DNA of 14,799 bases from Bacteroidales bacterium (lineage in GTDB: Bacteria > Bacteroidota > Bacteroidia > Bacteroidales > F082). Shown one piece after another: positions 1 through 7,884 of this stretch. The notes under the pieces are model-generated. The model worked only from the letters and a program-made list of their open reading frames with translations. It did no database searches and had not been told where the DNA came from. The stretch spans positions 1-14,799 of the forward strand of contig JAILDR010000105.1 in NCBI GenBank assembly GCA_024689285.1, written 5' to 3'. Each line of letters begins with the position of its first letter. Position 1 is the stretch's first letter. Position numbers and translations under genes: made by a program.

Positions 1-2435
1 GAATAGCTCTCGCCGCCTAAGGGCGACAGCCTTCCCAAACGGTCGCTCACGAAAGTTCTTAACATCCATGTATAGTGCATGTTATAGGTGTGCAGGTCGG
101 TCCAGTCAACACCATTGAGCGAAACCCAACGGCCATCGGGGTCATCCATATCGGCACACACCGCTGCCGGACGGCTCACGCCTTGCTGACCAATGACCAC
201 CCAAACAGGCTCGTTTTCAGGAATCTCAATCTGCGGCACAATGCTTTCCTCGTGCCACGCATTGGAGCCCGTCAGGCTCATGTTCTGCGAATGAATCAAG
301 GTACGCGGAGCCGTGTCGCCACCCTTGTATACCCATAGCTGGTAACTGCCAGCTCCGACATCAAACAGAGCCACCTTTCTTATCGTGGCACCCTGAAAAT
401 CAAGTAAATCTTCCACATCAAAACGGATACTCCAGAAGATGACGGGCTCGTCAACACCTCCTACTGCGTTTTTATACTGACCATTGTCGAAATGCAGCCA
501 AGCCTCAACGGGTTCGGGACGGTCGCCCCACGACACCAAGGCACCATACTCATCGTTGTCGTTCAAATAATTCTCGGCATACAGCTTGGACGGTGGGTCG
601 CAAAATGCAGGGAACGTAATACTTACCGTCTCTTCACAAGCCATTGAATAATAGTTTCCAACCGCCTCACCGTTGTACACTACGCGAAGACCATACTCCG
701 CACTGCCTTGCATCTCAACGGTTTCATCCATATAACAGCCATCCTCAACGAAAGCAAGAAACTCATTATCACGATACAATACCGCCCCGATGACGCTGTC
801 GTTTTCGGGATAATGCCATGAGAGCGACACGCTGTTATCGTAAATCATCGCCGTCAAACCGGAAGCAGGCTGAAAATCACCACAGGAACGGTATACCCAT
901 AGGAAAGATTGCCATTCACAAGCGCCCGAAAGATAGACGGGACGCACTTGGGCAACACATGTATCACCAGGACTCAACTGACTCACATCAAACTGGAAAA
1001 ACTTCCTGTCGGTTGAGCCAACAAGTGTGCCATTCATTTGGATTTCAAAGTATTGCAAATCACGATACAAAGTATCGGAAAGTTCCCAAATGGCCCATCC
1101 CGTCGAAGAGACATACAAACTGTCGACTCCTTTGAGGGCTTCTTGCAACTCCACTTCGTATTGGGTCGGCTCCATCACCGGTATCAACGTGTCGGACACA
1201 TAGTCGACAAAACCATCCAGATGCACACTGACAAGATAGCTGTCACGATAGACATTAGGCAAAGTCAAATACCCATCACCATCCACAGCACCTTGATAGT
1301 CATTATCTTCTGAATGCAATACGACTACAGCACCACTGGCCGGAAGGCCTATGTTGGTAGTCACCGAAATCTCAAAAGCGGTGGTCATATCCTTGTCAAG
1401 ATAAGCCGACCAAACTGTATCCGACGAAGCCCGGTTTCCCTCATAATGGCAGCTTACGCCCCATTGGTACTTGCCCCAGGCGAGACCGCTCCATCCCATA
1501 TCCATAAACATCGTATCGGTGAGATGTGATGCCAACAAAACGGGAGCCTCGTTGAAACTGCGGCGGAACAAGTCGAAATATTGAAAAGAGTTCTCACTTT
1601 TCAAACCTTCTTGCACAAAGAAATGAATGTCGTCGACATAGAAACAATCCTCACCGTTGTCGTTGGTGGCATCCTTGACATAAGCCCAACGAAACAGATG
1701 CTCACCCTCCGTAATGGTATAATGGTGTTCCTCCCAATCGCCTTCGCCCGAACACTCCAGCAATTTCACACCGTCAATGTAGAAATAGCCTCTATCCCAA
1801 TTGGTTTCAGATGAAATCCTGCTTTGGAAACGCATCTCGCCCGACCAAGGCACATATACCGAGACCTCAATCTCAGAACGGCCCTCTGCCTGGCCTTCAC
1901 AAGTCGACTTCATGCAAAACTCACCCTCGAAGGCATGGGGCGTATCCACCGTCCAAGGGGAATCAGAAATCGTGTTATCCCAGTTGAACCGACCAAAATC
2001 ACCCGTTTCAAAGTCCTCATAAAGAAGCGGTTCATTCATTGACCACGACAATCTGACCAAATCGTTGGTGAAATGGCGTGCCGCCACATACCATACTGAG
2101 TAACAAGTCTCGTGCAGGATGAAATCCAGACTGTCGAGGAATTGTCCGTCCTCAACATAAAGAGAATCCGAAAGGAACAGCGTATCATATCCTTCCGCCC
2201 TCGCTGAAACCTCATACCGGCCAGCATCCATGACAGCCACATAAAAGCCAAACATGTCCGTCGGGAACACGGCAAAAAGTGTATCACCCAACACGCTATA
2301 GCCCGAAAAAGCAACTGCAGCACCCTCAACAGGTGTAAGGCCGTCTTGGTCAAATACACAACCCGACACCACTCCTTGGCCAAAAGATAGCACCGAGACC
2401 CAAAGGATTGACAATATAATGAGCAGCTTCTTCAT
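1..2435 (-). CDS. Large secreted multidomain surface protein (C-terminus off left edge)
   Basis: The frame stays open from the ATG at 2435 to the window edge (811 codons seen), so the C-terminus is missing. Residues 1-19 look like a Sec signal peptide (KKLL start, hydrophobic core, cleavage near SFG/Q). Residues about 21-107 form a carboxypeptidase-regulatory-like beta-sandwich (GxVxD...PVEGAAV...GFY...AGRYEV). Residues about 138-273 match the adhesin-like 'choice-of-anchor J' pattern (FETGDF..., FYIDGV, ending YVDDIHFF). A second regulatory-like domain spans about 354-431. A fibronectin-III-like stretch begins near 519, and a second adhesin-like beta domain with W-V-Y-K-G-G-D lies near 640-795. 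This layout is typical of T9SS cargo such as the Porphyromonas adhesins. A C-terminal sorting domain is expected beyond the edge but cannot be seen. The start lies 8 nt after the stop of the 996-residue gene, so the two are probably co-transcribed. No enzymatic domain is visible; a role in adhesion or binding at the cell surface is inference. Confidence 0.85.
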   Translation of the reverse strand, partial: MKKLLIILSILWVSVLSFGQGVVSGCVFDQDGLTPVEGAAVAFSGYSVLGDTLFAVFPTDMFGFYVAVMDAGRYEVSARAEGYDTLFLSDSLYVEDGQFLDSLDFILHETCYSVWYVAARHFTNDLVRLSWSMNEPLLYEDFETGDFGRFNWDNTISDSPWTVDTPHAFEGEFCMKSTCEGQAEGRSEIEVSVYVPWSGEMRFQSRISSETNWDRGYFYIDGVKLLECSGEGDWEEHHYTITEGEHLFRWAYVKDATNDNGEDCFYVDDIHFFVQEGLKSENSFQYFDLFRRSFNEAPVLLASHLTDTMFMDMGWSGLAWGKYQWGVSCHYEGNRASSDTVWSAYLDKDMTTAFEISVTTNIGLPASGAVVVLHSEDNDYQGAVDGDGYLTLPNVYRDSYLVSVHLDGFVDYVSDTLIPVMEPTQYEVELQEALKGVDSLYVSSTGWAIWELSDTLYRDLQYFEIQMNGTLVGSTDRKFFQFDVSQLSPGDTCVAQVRPVYLSGACEWQSFLWVYRSCGDFQPASGLTAMIYDNSVSLSWHYPENDSVIGAVLYRDNEFLAFVEDGCYMDETVEMQGSAEYGLRVVYNGEAVGNYYSMACEETVSITFPAFCDPPSKLYAENYLNDNDEYGALVSWGDRPEPVEAWLHFDNGQYKNAVGGVDEPVIFWSIRFDVEDLLDFQGATIRKVALFDVGAGSYQLWVYKGGDTAPRTLIHSQNMSLTGSNAWHEESIVPQIEIPENEPVWVVIGQQGVSRPAAVCADMDDPDGRWVSLNGVDWTDLHTYNMHYTWMLRTFVSDRLGRLSPLGGESY

Positions 2436-2443
2436 CGTCCTGA

Positions 2444-5434
2444 TTATCGTTTCACAAACTTCAATACGTGTCTTTCAGTAGCATGGGCAACGGTCAAGAA
2501 ATAGATGCCTTGCGCCAAGCCACCTGCCTCTATCTGGCATTCGCCAAAAAGGTCAGCCTTGACTTCGATGGACAGCATCACATCACCCAGCGCATCCGTC
2601 AACAAAACGGAATAATACCCAAGAGCCTGGAGCCCTCTGATTGTCATTACATCCTTCACAGGATTGGGGAACAAGACCGGCAAAGCGTCTTCAAGCACCA
2701 GATCGTTTGGGCGCATGGCCACCCGGCCACGACCGTCTATATACAGATGCATGTCTGCCACACAAGGCTGATCAGGCGACAAGGCCACCTCTTCGCATAG
2801 TCCCCGACCGTAACGCGGTACATCCGCCATAACATGATAGGTGCCAAAAGGCAGGCCTTTGAAACGGAACCGACCATATTCATCAGTAAGTGTAAAACCA
2901 AGAATACGTTGTTTGGTCGCATCAAGCAACAGTACACCTACATTCGACAATCCTCCATTGCAGAACTCCACATCGCCTGATTCGCGCAACCAAGAATGGC
3001 AATAGAACGCGCCTGCCCTGAAATCCGTCTCAGGATAATCAAACACACCTCCGATACTACCCGTTCCACCGGTAAAACCCTGCTCTCTGTCGGGCAACAC
3101 AATATCAACGTCAAGAACATAGCCGTCAACGCTAATCATGTTAGACTCTTTCCATTGGAAATCACCAAGATAATAAACTCCGGAATGGTTCAAGTCCAGT
3201 GTATCGGAAAAAGCATAAAGAATATAGGTATCAGGCAGCAGAGAGCCAAAACTAAAGCGTCCCTCTTCGTCGGAAACCGTGCGATAGAAGCCAGAGAAGA
3301 AGGGGTTGTCGTCGCTCAGAGCCACCGCCAGCACTTGAGCACCTGCATACGGCCTCCCATCGGCCCAAGTCTTTCCTCCCATACCAAACACTTCATAGAG
3401 GTCATAATGCACCGTATCGGTAGCATAGCCGCAAACCGACCATGCTTCAAGCACCAAATCAACGGATCTCAACTGCTTGTCTTGCTCGCCTGGATAATAG
3501 GTAGGTGTCAATAGCTGAGGACTGTCGAAACGGCCATCGCCCAAAGAGTGCCAAGCAATAGTATCGTAATTTTCAGCCCAAGCATCGGAGAGCGTCAAAG
3601 GACGGTCGAGCCCACCGTAAAAATCGGAACCCGCATAAACGACCATCTGCTGATGAAGGTCAAGCCGCAGGGCATCGGTTTTGGTCACATTGAGACTCGT
3701 CACGCGAAGGGTCAGGGTCACTTCTCCCCTCTCAAAGTCTTCTTCTGAAGGATAATAAACAGGGCGCAACGACAATGAATCGGAGAACACACCCGAACCT
3801 GAGGTGCGCCAGACAAAACGATTATAGGTATAGGGGATATTGGCATCCTCGATAGTATAGCCCAATGACGAAGCACACAAGTTGCCATCAGCACCTGCGT
3901 AGGGATAATAAGCAGCGAATGCATAGGCACTTTGTCCTGCCGTAGCGTAAACATCGAAGTCGTAGTGATGGTCACATGCAGCAACAGCCACGTTTTCAGC
4001 CATCTGTGATGACAGATAGTAATATGTGTCAAAAATAGAATCGGTATGTTTGGAGAACTTGTAATGCTCAAACTCGCCATAGAACAGCACGTAATGGTCG
4101 AAATCAGACTCTTGGTTGGCCTCCCATGAAATCAGCCACTGTCCATCGACCCATTGTTTCTTCACCTTGAATGGTGGTGCAACAGGTGCATCAGTCGCAC
4201 ATTCAGGCAGATAGCCTTCAAAATGGATTTCGCCCAACGCAGGCGCATCGGGTTTGTGAAGCAACACACCCTCTATAATATCCGGATTATCGGTATCCCA
4301 GCAATTGCCCCGCATATTGATATCTTCCATCGAAACATTGGCGAAAAGCGTAGTGGAAGTGTTGTATTTCAGGAAGTTGTTGCCATTCATACTGGACAAG
4401 CCCGAGGGATAACTGACAATACGTTTTTGAGCTTCGCTGATGACGTTTCTCGTGAAGGTAGCCGACCCCGAAGCCAGCAAATTGGTCAGCACAAAACCAT
4501 TGTCGTAAAACGTGTTGCCGTCGATGATAAGGTGACACACCCGCAGCATAGTAATGGCTTCGTCATTGTTCCAAAAAATGTTGTTCTGGATGACGAGGGA
4601 GTCCATGGCAGCCTTGATGCCGTAGGAGGTATAACCCGAGCCACTCTCCGGCAGTTCAGATGAAATCATGTTGTTGACAATGTAATTCACCGCATCCATA
4701 TCAGACAGGCCGCCCACCGAAGCGAAACTGATGGCTGTGGTCGACCCTTGGAAGCAATTGTCGGAAATGACCGTATTGTGGCATTTGTAGCCGTACCCCA
4801 CATTCGAAACCTCCACATTAATCTGGCCTTTGTCAAAGACGCTGTGCGAGATGCAGTTGTTCTCGCTGTGATTCGACCGCGCCTTCAGCTCAATGCCTGA
4901 AACACAGTTGTCAAAAAAGCAGCTGTCGACGACGAAGCCACTACAATCGATAAGTTCGAGGCCTTTGCCTGCGTAATAGTTGTCGAAAGTGCAGTGGTTG
5001 ATATTGACATTCATACAGTTGGTTGCATTCAACGCCGTCACTGCGCCCACCATCCTTACGTATGAAAAGCACACCGAATCGTCTTCAGCAACATTCTTCA
5101 GCTGCAAGCCCGCCCAATCGTGTGAAAACTCATAGCAAAGCAGATAAATCGAATCATTGGCCTTACCGTTCATTTGCATACATCCTCCGTCAACACGCAA
5201 ATAGGCCGATTGGCTGAAATAGATGCTCACGCCCGCCTCAACATCCAGTTCACCCCCAGGCATGACCGTCAGCGCATTGTTGACGAGATAGGCCGAATCG
5301 CCGCCCAATCGAGGAAGCACCAGCACAGTGTCTACCTCTCCGTCAACTGGCACATAATACTGAGCCTCGACAGAGAGCCCGGTCACCATGAGGAGAACTA
5401 ACAAAATGCGTCGTATGAACCCAGGCAGTCGCAT
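2444..5434 (-). CDS. T9SS-exported beta-helix / PKD-like surface protein
   Basis: This 996-residue protein is predicted to be exported. Residues 1-24 are a signal peptide (cleavage SVEA/Q). Residues about 55-395 show the N-rich, short-period pattern of a right-handed parallel beta-helix (repeated NxxF/NxI turns such as NHCTFDN, DSCFFDN, SDNCFQG, QNNIFWNN, DGNTFYDN). A fibronectin-III-like region follows at about 420-510. Two PKD-like repeats at about 512-595 and 599-683 share W...G.G.F...L.P.YYP...V.L.L. Two carboxypeptidase-regulatory/SdrD-B-like domains lie at about 684-780 and 793-900 (DEEGRFSFGSLLPDTY and DEYGRFRFKGLPFGTY). Residues about 916-996 are a type A T9SS sorting domain: PVLFPNPVKD, the conserved DALG, LAQGIYFL, and the end VLKFVKR. 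It should cross the outer membrane by T9SS and be anchored at the surface after domain cleavage. It lies 4 nt downstream of the STN-barrel gene. Beta-helices often bind or cleave polysaccharide, but no catalytic residues can be assigned. Confidence 0.92.
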   Translation of the reverse strand: MRLPGFIRRILLVLLMVTGLSVEAQYYVPVDGEVDTVLVLPRLGGDSAYLVNNALTVMPGGELDVEAGVSIYFSQSAYLRVDGGCMQMNGKANDSIYLLCYEFSHDWAGLQLKNVAEDDSVCFSYVRMVGAVTALNATNCMNVNINHCTFDNYYAGKGLELIDCSGFVVDSCFFDNCVSGIELKARSNHSENNCISHSVFDKGQINVEVSNVGYGYKCHNTVISDNCFQGSTTAISFASVGGLSDMDAVNYIVNNMISSELPESGSGYTSYGIKAAMDSLVIQNNIFWNNDEAITMLRVCHLIIDGNTFYDNGFVLTNLLASGSATFTRNVISEAQKRIVSYPSGLSSMNGNNFLKYNTSTTLFANVSMEDINMRGNCWDTDNPDIIEGVLLHKPDAPALGEIHFEGYLPECATDAPVAPPFKVKKQWVDGQWLISWEANQESDFDHYVLFYGEFEHYKFSKHTDSIFDTYYYLSSQMAENVAVAACDHHYDFDVYATAGQSAYAFAAYYPYAGADGNLCASSLGYTIEDANIPYTYNRFVWRTSGSGVFSDSLSLRPVYYPSEEDFERGEVTLTLRVTSLNVTKTDALRLDLHQQMVVYAGSDFYGGLDRPLTLSDAWAENYDTIAWHSLGDGRFDSPQLLTPTYYPGEQDKQLRSVDLVLEAWSVCGYATDTVHYDLYEVFGMGGKTWADGRPYAGAQVLAVALSDDNPFFSGFYRTVSDEEGRFSFGSLLPDTYILYAFSDTLDLNHSGVYYLGDFQWKESNMISVDGYVLDVDIVLPDREQGFTGGTGSIGGVFDYPETDFRAGAFYCHSWLRESGDVEFCNGGLSNVGVLLLDATKQRILGFTLTDEYGRFRFKGLPFGTYHVMADVPRYGRGLCEEVALSPDQPCVADMHLYIDGRGRVAMRPNDLVLEDALPVLFPNPVKDVMTIRGLQALGYYSVLLTDALGDVMLSIEVKADLFGECQIEAGGLAQGIYFLTVAHATERHVLKFVKR

Positions 5435-5438
5435 AGCA

Positions 5439-6695
5439 TCAGAAATAATAGTTCAACCCCATACGGAAATCCCAAAAATGCAGACGAATATCCAACGGAC
5501 ATTCAGCACGATAAGGTGACCCCGACATTTGACGATAATGCACTTCGGGAACCAGTTCAAAATGATTGCCCGCCTTGAATCCCAATCCAAAACCGCCAAA
5601 ATATGTCAGTTTGACGGTCTCAGCCTGTGCCTTCGTAATGGCCTCTTGATAAGGGGCTTCCCCTATAAAAGAGGAGCCAGAACAAACCAATGGGAAATCC
5701 GCAGAGAGACCCGCCTTGACAAACATTCTGAAATACTCAGTTTTCACGAAATCGAAGGCAGCGAAAAGACCAACACTTAAATAATCAATACGATTGACAT
5801 CACGATAGTTAAAATGAGTTGTAGCCAGAGGAATGTAGGTGGAATCGAGGATGTATTGATAGGTCGTATCGCCACCAGGATGTACCACATAATAGGTGTC
5901 GAGCGTGTCATTCACATAATAACCGCCATCAATGAGGCTGTAATCAAAGGAAGCACTATATTTCAACGACTTGTAAGTCAACGACAGGCCCACACTCAAC
6001 CTTTTGTACTTATAGCCGCCATCAAGGCCCACGCTATATGCCGAAACGGGGGCTGCCTTTACAGGATGCTCTGTTTCAGGGAAGTTGTTTTTCATTCCCA
6101 AACTGCTGATAGCCAATGCCGGTGCAATAAACCAACCGTTGTCCTTGAAGCTTGGCCAAGGGAATGCAACACCTTTGTATTTCACATCATAAACCGTGTC
6201 GTGCTTTGTTTCCACTTGAACAATGGTGTCGTAGCGCATTACCGTGCGAATAATCTGCACCGTATCGATAATGCGAACAGTATCCGCTGTCTTGTTGACC
6301 CGTACCGCTGTTTTTTGCCCAGTCCCTCCTGACTGTGTCACAACAGACTCTTGATTCTCAATTTGTTCCGCGACCATTTGCTGGCTTTTCCGGATGACAT
6401 ATTGTTTTCCAACCTTCTTGAAGTCGTAACCTGTGCCTTTCAGTAAGTCGGTAAGCACCTCTTCCACCGATTTATAGGAACAAGAATACCCCTCGATGCG
6501 GATTTTGCTCAGCTCTGCCTTGCTGAAGGCCACGTTCAGTTCGTACTCGGCAAACAATTTCTCCAGGGCCTCGTCGAGATTACACGACTCTACCGCAAAC
6601 GATATCAACGGGTTAAGAGGTTGAGAAAAGGCCTTTTGGGAAAAAGTGCAAGCCAAAAGCAGTACAGCCAATATGATGGATTTCTGGAGTCTCAT
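5439..6695 (-). CDS. STN domain fused to a small outer-membrane beta-barrel
   Basis: The protein has 418 residues. Residues 1-24 are a signal peptide (cleavage near AFSQ); LLAC at 13-16 weakly resembles a lipobox, but the -2 Leu disfavours lipidation. Residues about 31-103 are an STN (secretin/TonB N-terminus) domain: SFAVESCNLDEALEKLF, then NVAFSKAEL, YSCSYKSVEEVLTDLL, GTGYDFKKVGKQYVIRK. A linker at about 137-174 carries four DTV/DTI steps. Residues about 185-418 alternate hydrophobic and polar residues as in a small beta-barrel (SVGLDGGYKYKRLSVGLSL, LSVGLFAAFDFV, GGFGLGFKAG) and end in an aromatic YYF, as outer-membrane proteins do. No TonB plug or long 22-strand barrel is present. In FecA-type receptors the STN domain contacts FecR, and the fecR gene lies 98 nt upstream. 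The inferred role is a periplasm-facing input to the sigma/FecR pair, or a product of its regulon. The barrel is possibly of the PorT/OmpW-like class. Confidence 0.85.
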   Translation of the reverse strand: MRLQKSIILAVLLLACTFSQKAFSQPLNPLISFAVESCNLDEALEKLFAEYELNVAFSKAELSKIRIEGYSCSYKSVEEVLTDLLKGTGYDFKKVGKQYVIRKSQQMVAEQIENQESVVTQSGGTGQKTAVRVNKTADTVRIIDTVQIIRTVMRYDTIVQVETKHDTVYDVKYKGVAFPWPSFKDNGWFIAPALAISSLGMKNNFPETEHPVKAAPVSAYSVGLDGGYKYKRLSVGLSLTYKSLKYSASFDYSLIDGGYYVNDTLDTYYVVHPGGDTTYQYILDSTYIPLATTHFNYRDVNRIDYLSVGLFAAFDFVKTEYFRMFVKAGLSADFPLVCSGSSFIGEAPYQEAITKAQAETVKLTYFGGFGLGFKAGNHFELVPEVHYRQMSGSPYRAECPLDIRLHFWDFRMGLNYYF

Positions 6696-6734
6696 TTCTA
6701 AAATGGGTTCACAAATTGGCTGCTAAAATACGAC

Positions 6735-6759
6735 AAAAAAACCGATATGCTCGGTTTTT
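6735..6759 (-). terminator. Rho-independent-like hairpin after fecR
   Basis: A 9-bp perfect stem (AAAAACCGA at 6737-6745, TCGGTTTTT at 6751-6759) with a 5-nt loop is followed, on the minus strand, by a run of seven U residues (6741-6735, overlapping the stem). It lies 34 nt after the fecR stop and 39 nt before the STN-barrel start. It would fully or partly end sigma-fecR transcription. The T-rich tract at 6765-6772 means it could also work on the plus strand. The stem has only four G/C pairs, so readthrough is plausible. Confidence 0.6.
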
Positions 6760-6793
6760 AGTTCATTTTTTTGGGAAATTGTATGCTATTCGC

Positions 6794-7795
6794 TCAATAA
6801 ATCGTGTAGGTCTTATCCGTCTTGCTGACCTCAAGGCCAAACAAAGTGGCGATGGTTTCGACCACATCGTCAACGGAGTCTTCATCGGAGAAGCGCATCG
6901 TGACCTTCTCGGAGGCATAGGTCTCAGGCAGCTTCACTTCGATGCTGTAGATGTATTCCACCGTCTCGATGATAGTATTGAGGCTGACGTTGTTGAAGTC
7001 AAGCACATGGTCGGTCTTTAGTTCTTCCTCCTTCACCTCGGCATAGGTCATCATCTTCAAGCCGCCGTTTTCAACATCCCACACACCGCGCTCGCCCGGC
7101 TTGATGTCAAGGTGCGACAGTTCATGCCCGTGCTTGTCAACAGCGGTCATGCGAACCAAACCCGAATAGAGGTCTACAGTATAACGCTCGTTGGAGGCAT
7201 CAAGCAAGAACGTTGTACCCAGCACTTCCACATCAAGTCCATCGCAATGGATGACGAAAGGATGGCTGGCATCTTTGGCCACATCGAAAAAGGCCTTGCC
7301 TTCAAACTTGACATCACGACTGTTGTTGGCAAACCGTTTGGAATAGCTGACCTCACCAGTGCCATTGAAGATGAACGAGCTGCCATCAGGCAACTGGTAC
7401 ACTTGCTCAGGCTGGGTGTCATCGTAAGCCACAGTCACAGTTTGGCCAAAAGGCATACTAATGAGGAACCCGAGGAACAGGGCTACCATGATAGCGGCAG
7501 CTACACTTACATACTTGTAATTGCGGCGAAGCCAAGGCATCTCAACAGTCTTGGTCTCTGTTTCGGCAGCTTCTATCTTCTCATTGACCGACTCAAGGGC
7601 GGCTTCCACATCAATGTCTTCCTCATCCAACGAGAAATCCGTAAGTGTCCAAACATCTTTGAATGCTTCGAAATAATTGCGGTTCTCTTCCGACTCGGCA
7701 ATCCACGAAAGCAGCACAAGAGACTCATCCTGAGAGCATTGCCCTTCAAGATAGCTCTTGATTAGTGCGTCATATTTTTCGTTTGTCAAGTTCAT
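6794..7795 (-). CDS. FecR-family anti-sigma factor
   Basis: This 333-residue, single-pass inner-membrane protein has the standard Bacteroidetes FecR layout. Residues 1-90 form a cytoplasmic sigma-binding region with the usual opening helices (LIKSYLEGQCSQDESLVLLSWI..., NRNYFEAFKDVW). A membrane segment spans about 93-113 (YVSVAAAIMVALFLGFLI). The periplasmic FecR domain at about 130-215 shows QLPDGSSFIFN, then V-x-F-E-G-x-A-F-F-D-V and FVIHCDGLDVEVLGTTF. Residues about 263-333 are a DUF4974-type, STN-like C-terminal domain (LDFNNVSLNTIIETVE..., DSVDDVVETIATLFGLEVSKTDKTYTIY). FecR proteins hold an ECF sigma factor at the membrane until an outer-membrane receptor signals. The gene follows the sigma gene by 89 nt with no housekeeping promoter visible between them, so co-transcription is likely. 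Length is normal and no domain is missing. Confidence 0.95.
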   Translation of the reverse strand: MNLTNEKYDALIKSYLEGQCSQDESLVLLSWIAESEENRNYFEAFKDVWTLTDFSLDEEDIDVEAALESVNEKIEAAETETKTVEMPWLRRNYKYVSVAAAIMVALFLGFLISMPFGQTVTVAYDDTQPEQVYQLPDGSSFIFNGTGEVSYSKRFANNSRDVKFEGKAFFDVAKDASHPFVIHCDGLDVEVLGTTFLLDASNERYTVDLYSGLVRMTAVDKHGHELSHLDIKPGERGVWDVENGGLKMMTYAEVKEEELKTDHVLDFNNVSLNTIIETVEYIYSIEVKLPETYASEKVTMRFSDEDSVDDVVETIATLFGLEVSKTDKTYTIY

Positions 7796-7823
7796 TGTTA
7801 CCGTTTTTATCTCGTTGATTCAT

Positions 7824-7838
7824 TTATTAGACTAATAA
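7824..7838. promoter_or_regulatory. Perfect palindrome between sigma and fecR genes
   Basis: TTATTAG-A-CTAATAA is a 15-nt palindrome (7-bp arms, one central base), 28 nt upstream of the fecR start. It could be an operator for a dimeric regulator or a small RNA hairpin. It is AT-rich, so chance occurrence is possible. No binding protein can be named. Confidence 0.3.
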
Positions 7839-7854
7839 CTTGGATTTTACCCTT

Positions 7855-7878
7855 AGTCGAAAAGAAATTTTTTCGACT
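7855..7878 (-). repeat. Inverted repeat (hairpin) just after the sigma gene stop
   Basis: Arms AGTCGAAAA (7855-7863) and TTTTCGACT (7870-7878) form a perfect 9-bp stem with a 6-nt loop, starting 6 nt after the sigma stop codon. On the minus strand it is followed by AAGGG rather than a U run, so it is not a normal terminator for the sigma transcript. The plus strand does have a T run after it (7878-7884). It may be an RNA-processing or stabilising hairpin that sets the ratio of sigma to anti-sigma; this is inference. Confidence 0.4.
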
Positions 7879-7884
7879 TTTTTT

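Noticed and set aside
2996..3514. 172-codon plus-strand open frame
   Set aside because: It lies opposite the T9SS beta-helix gene, has no recognisable domain or signal, and its composition looks like the antisense of coding DNA.
6696..6734. Possible housekeeping promoter for the STN-barrel operon (TATTTTAG on the minus strand)
   Set aside because: It misses the conserved TTTG by one base and has no -33 element at proper spacing.
7112..7765. 217-codon plus-strand open frame
   Set aside because: It is antisense to fecR, whose domains are all recognisable; no promoter or protein family supports the antisense frame.
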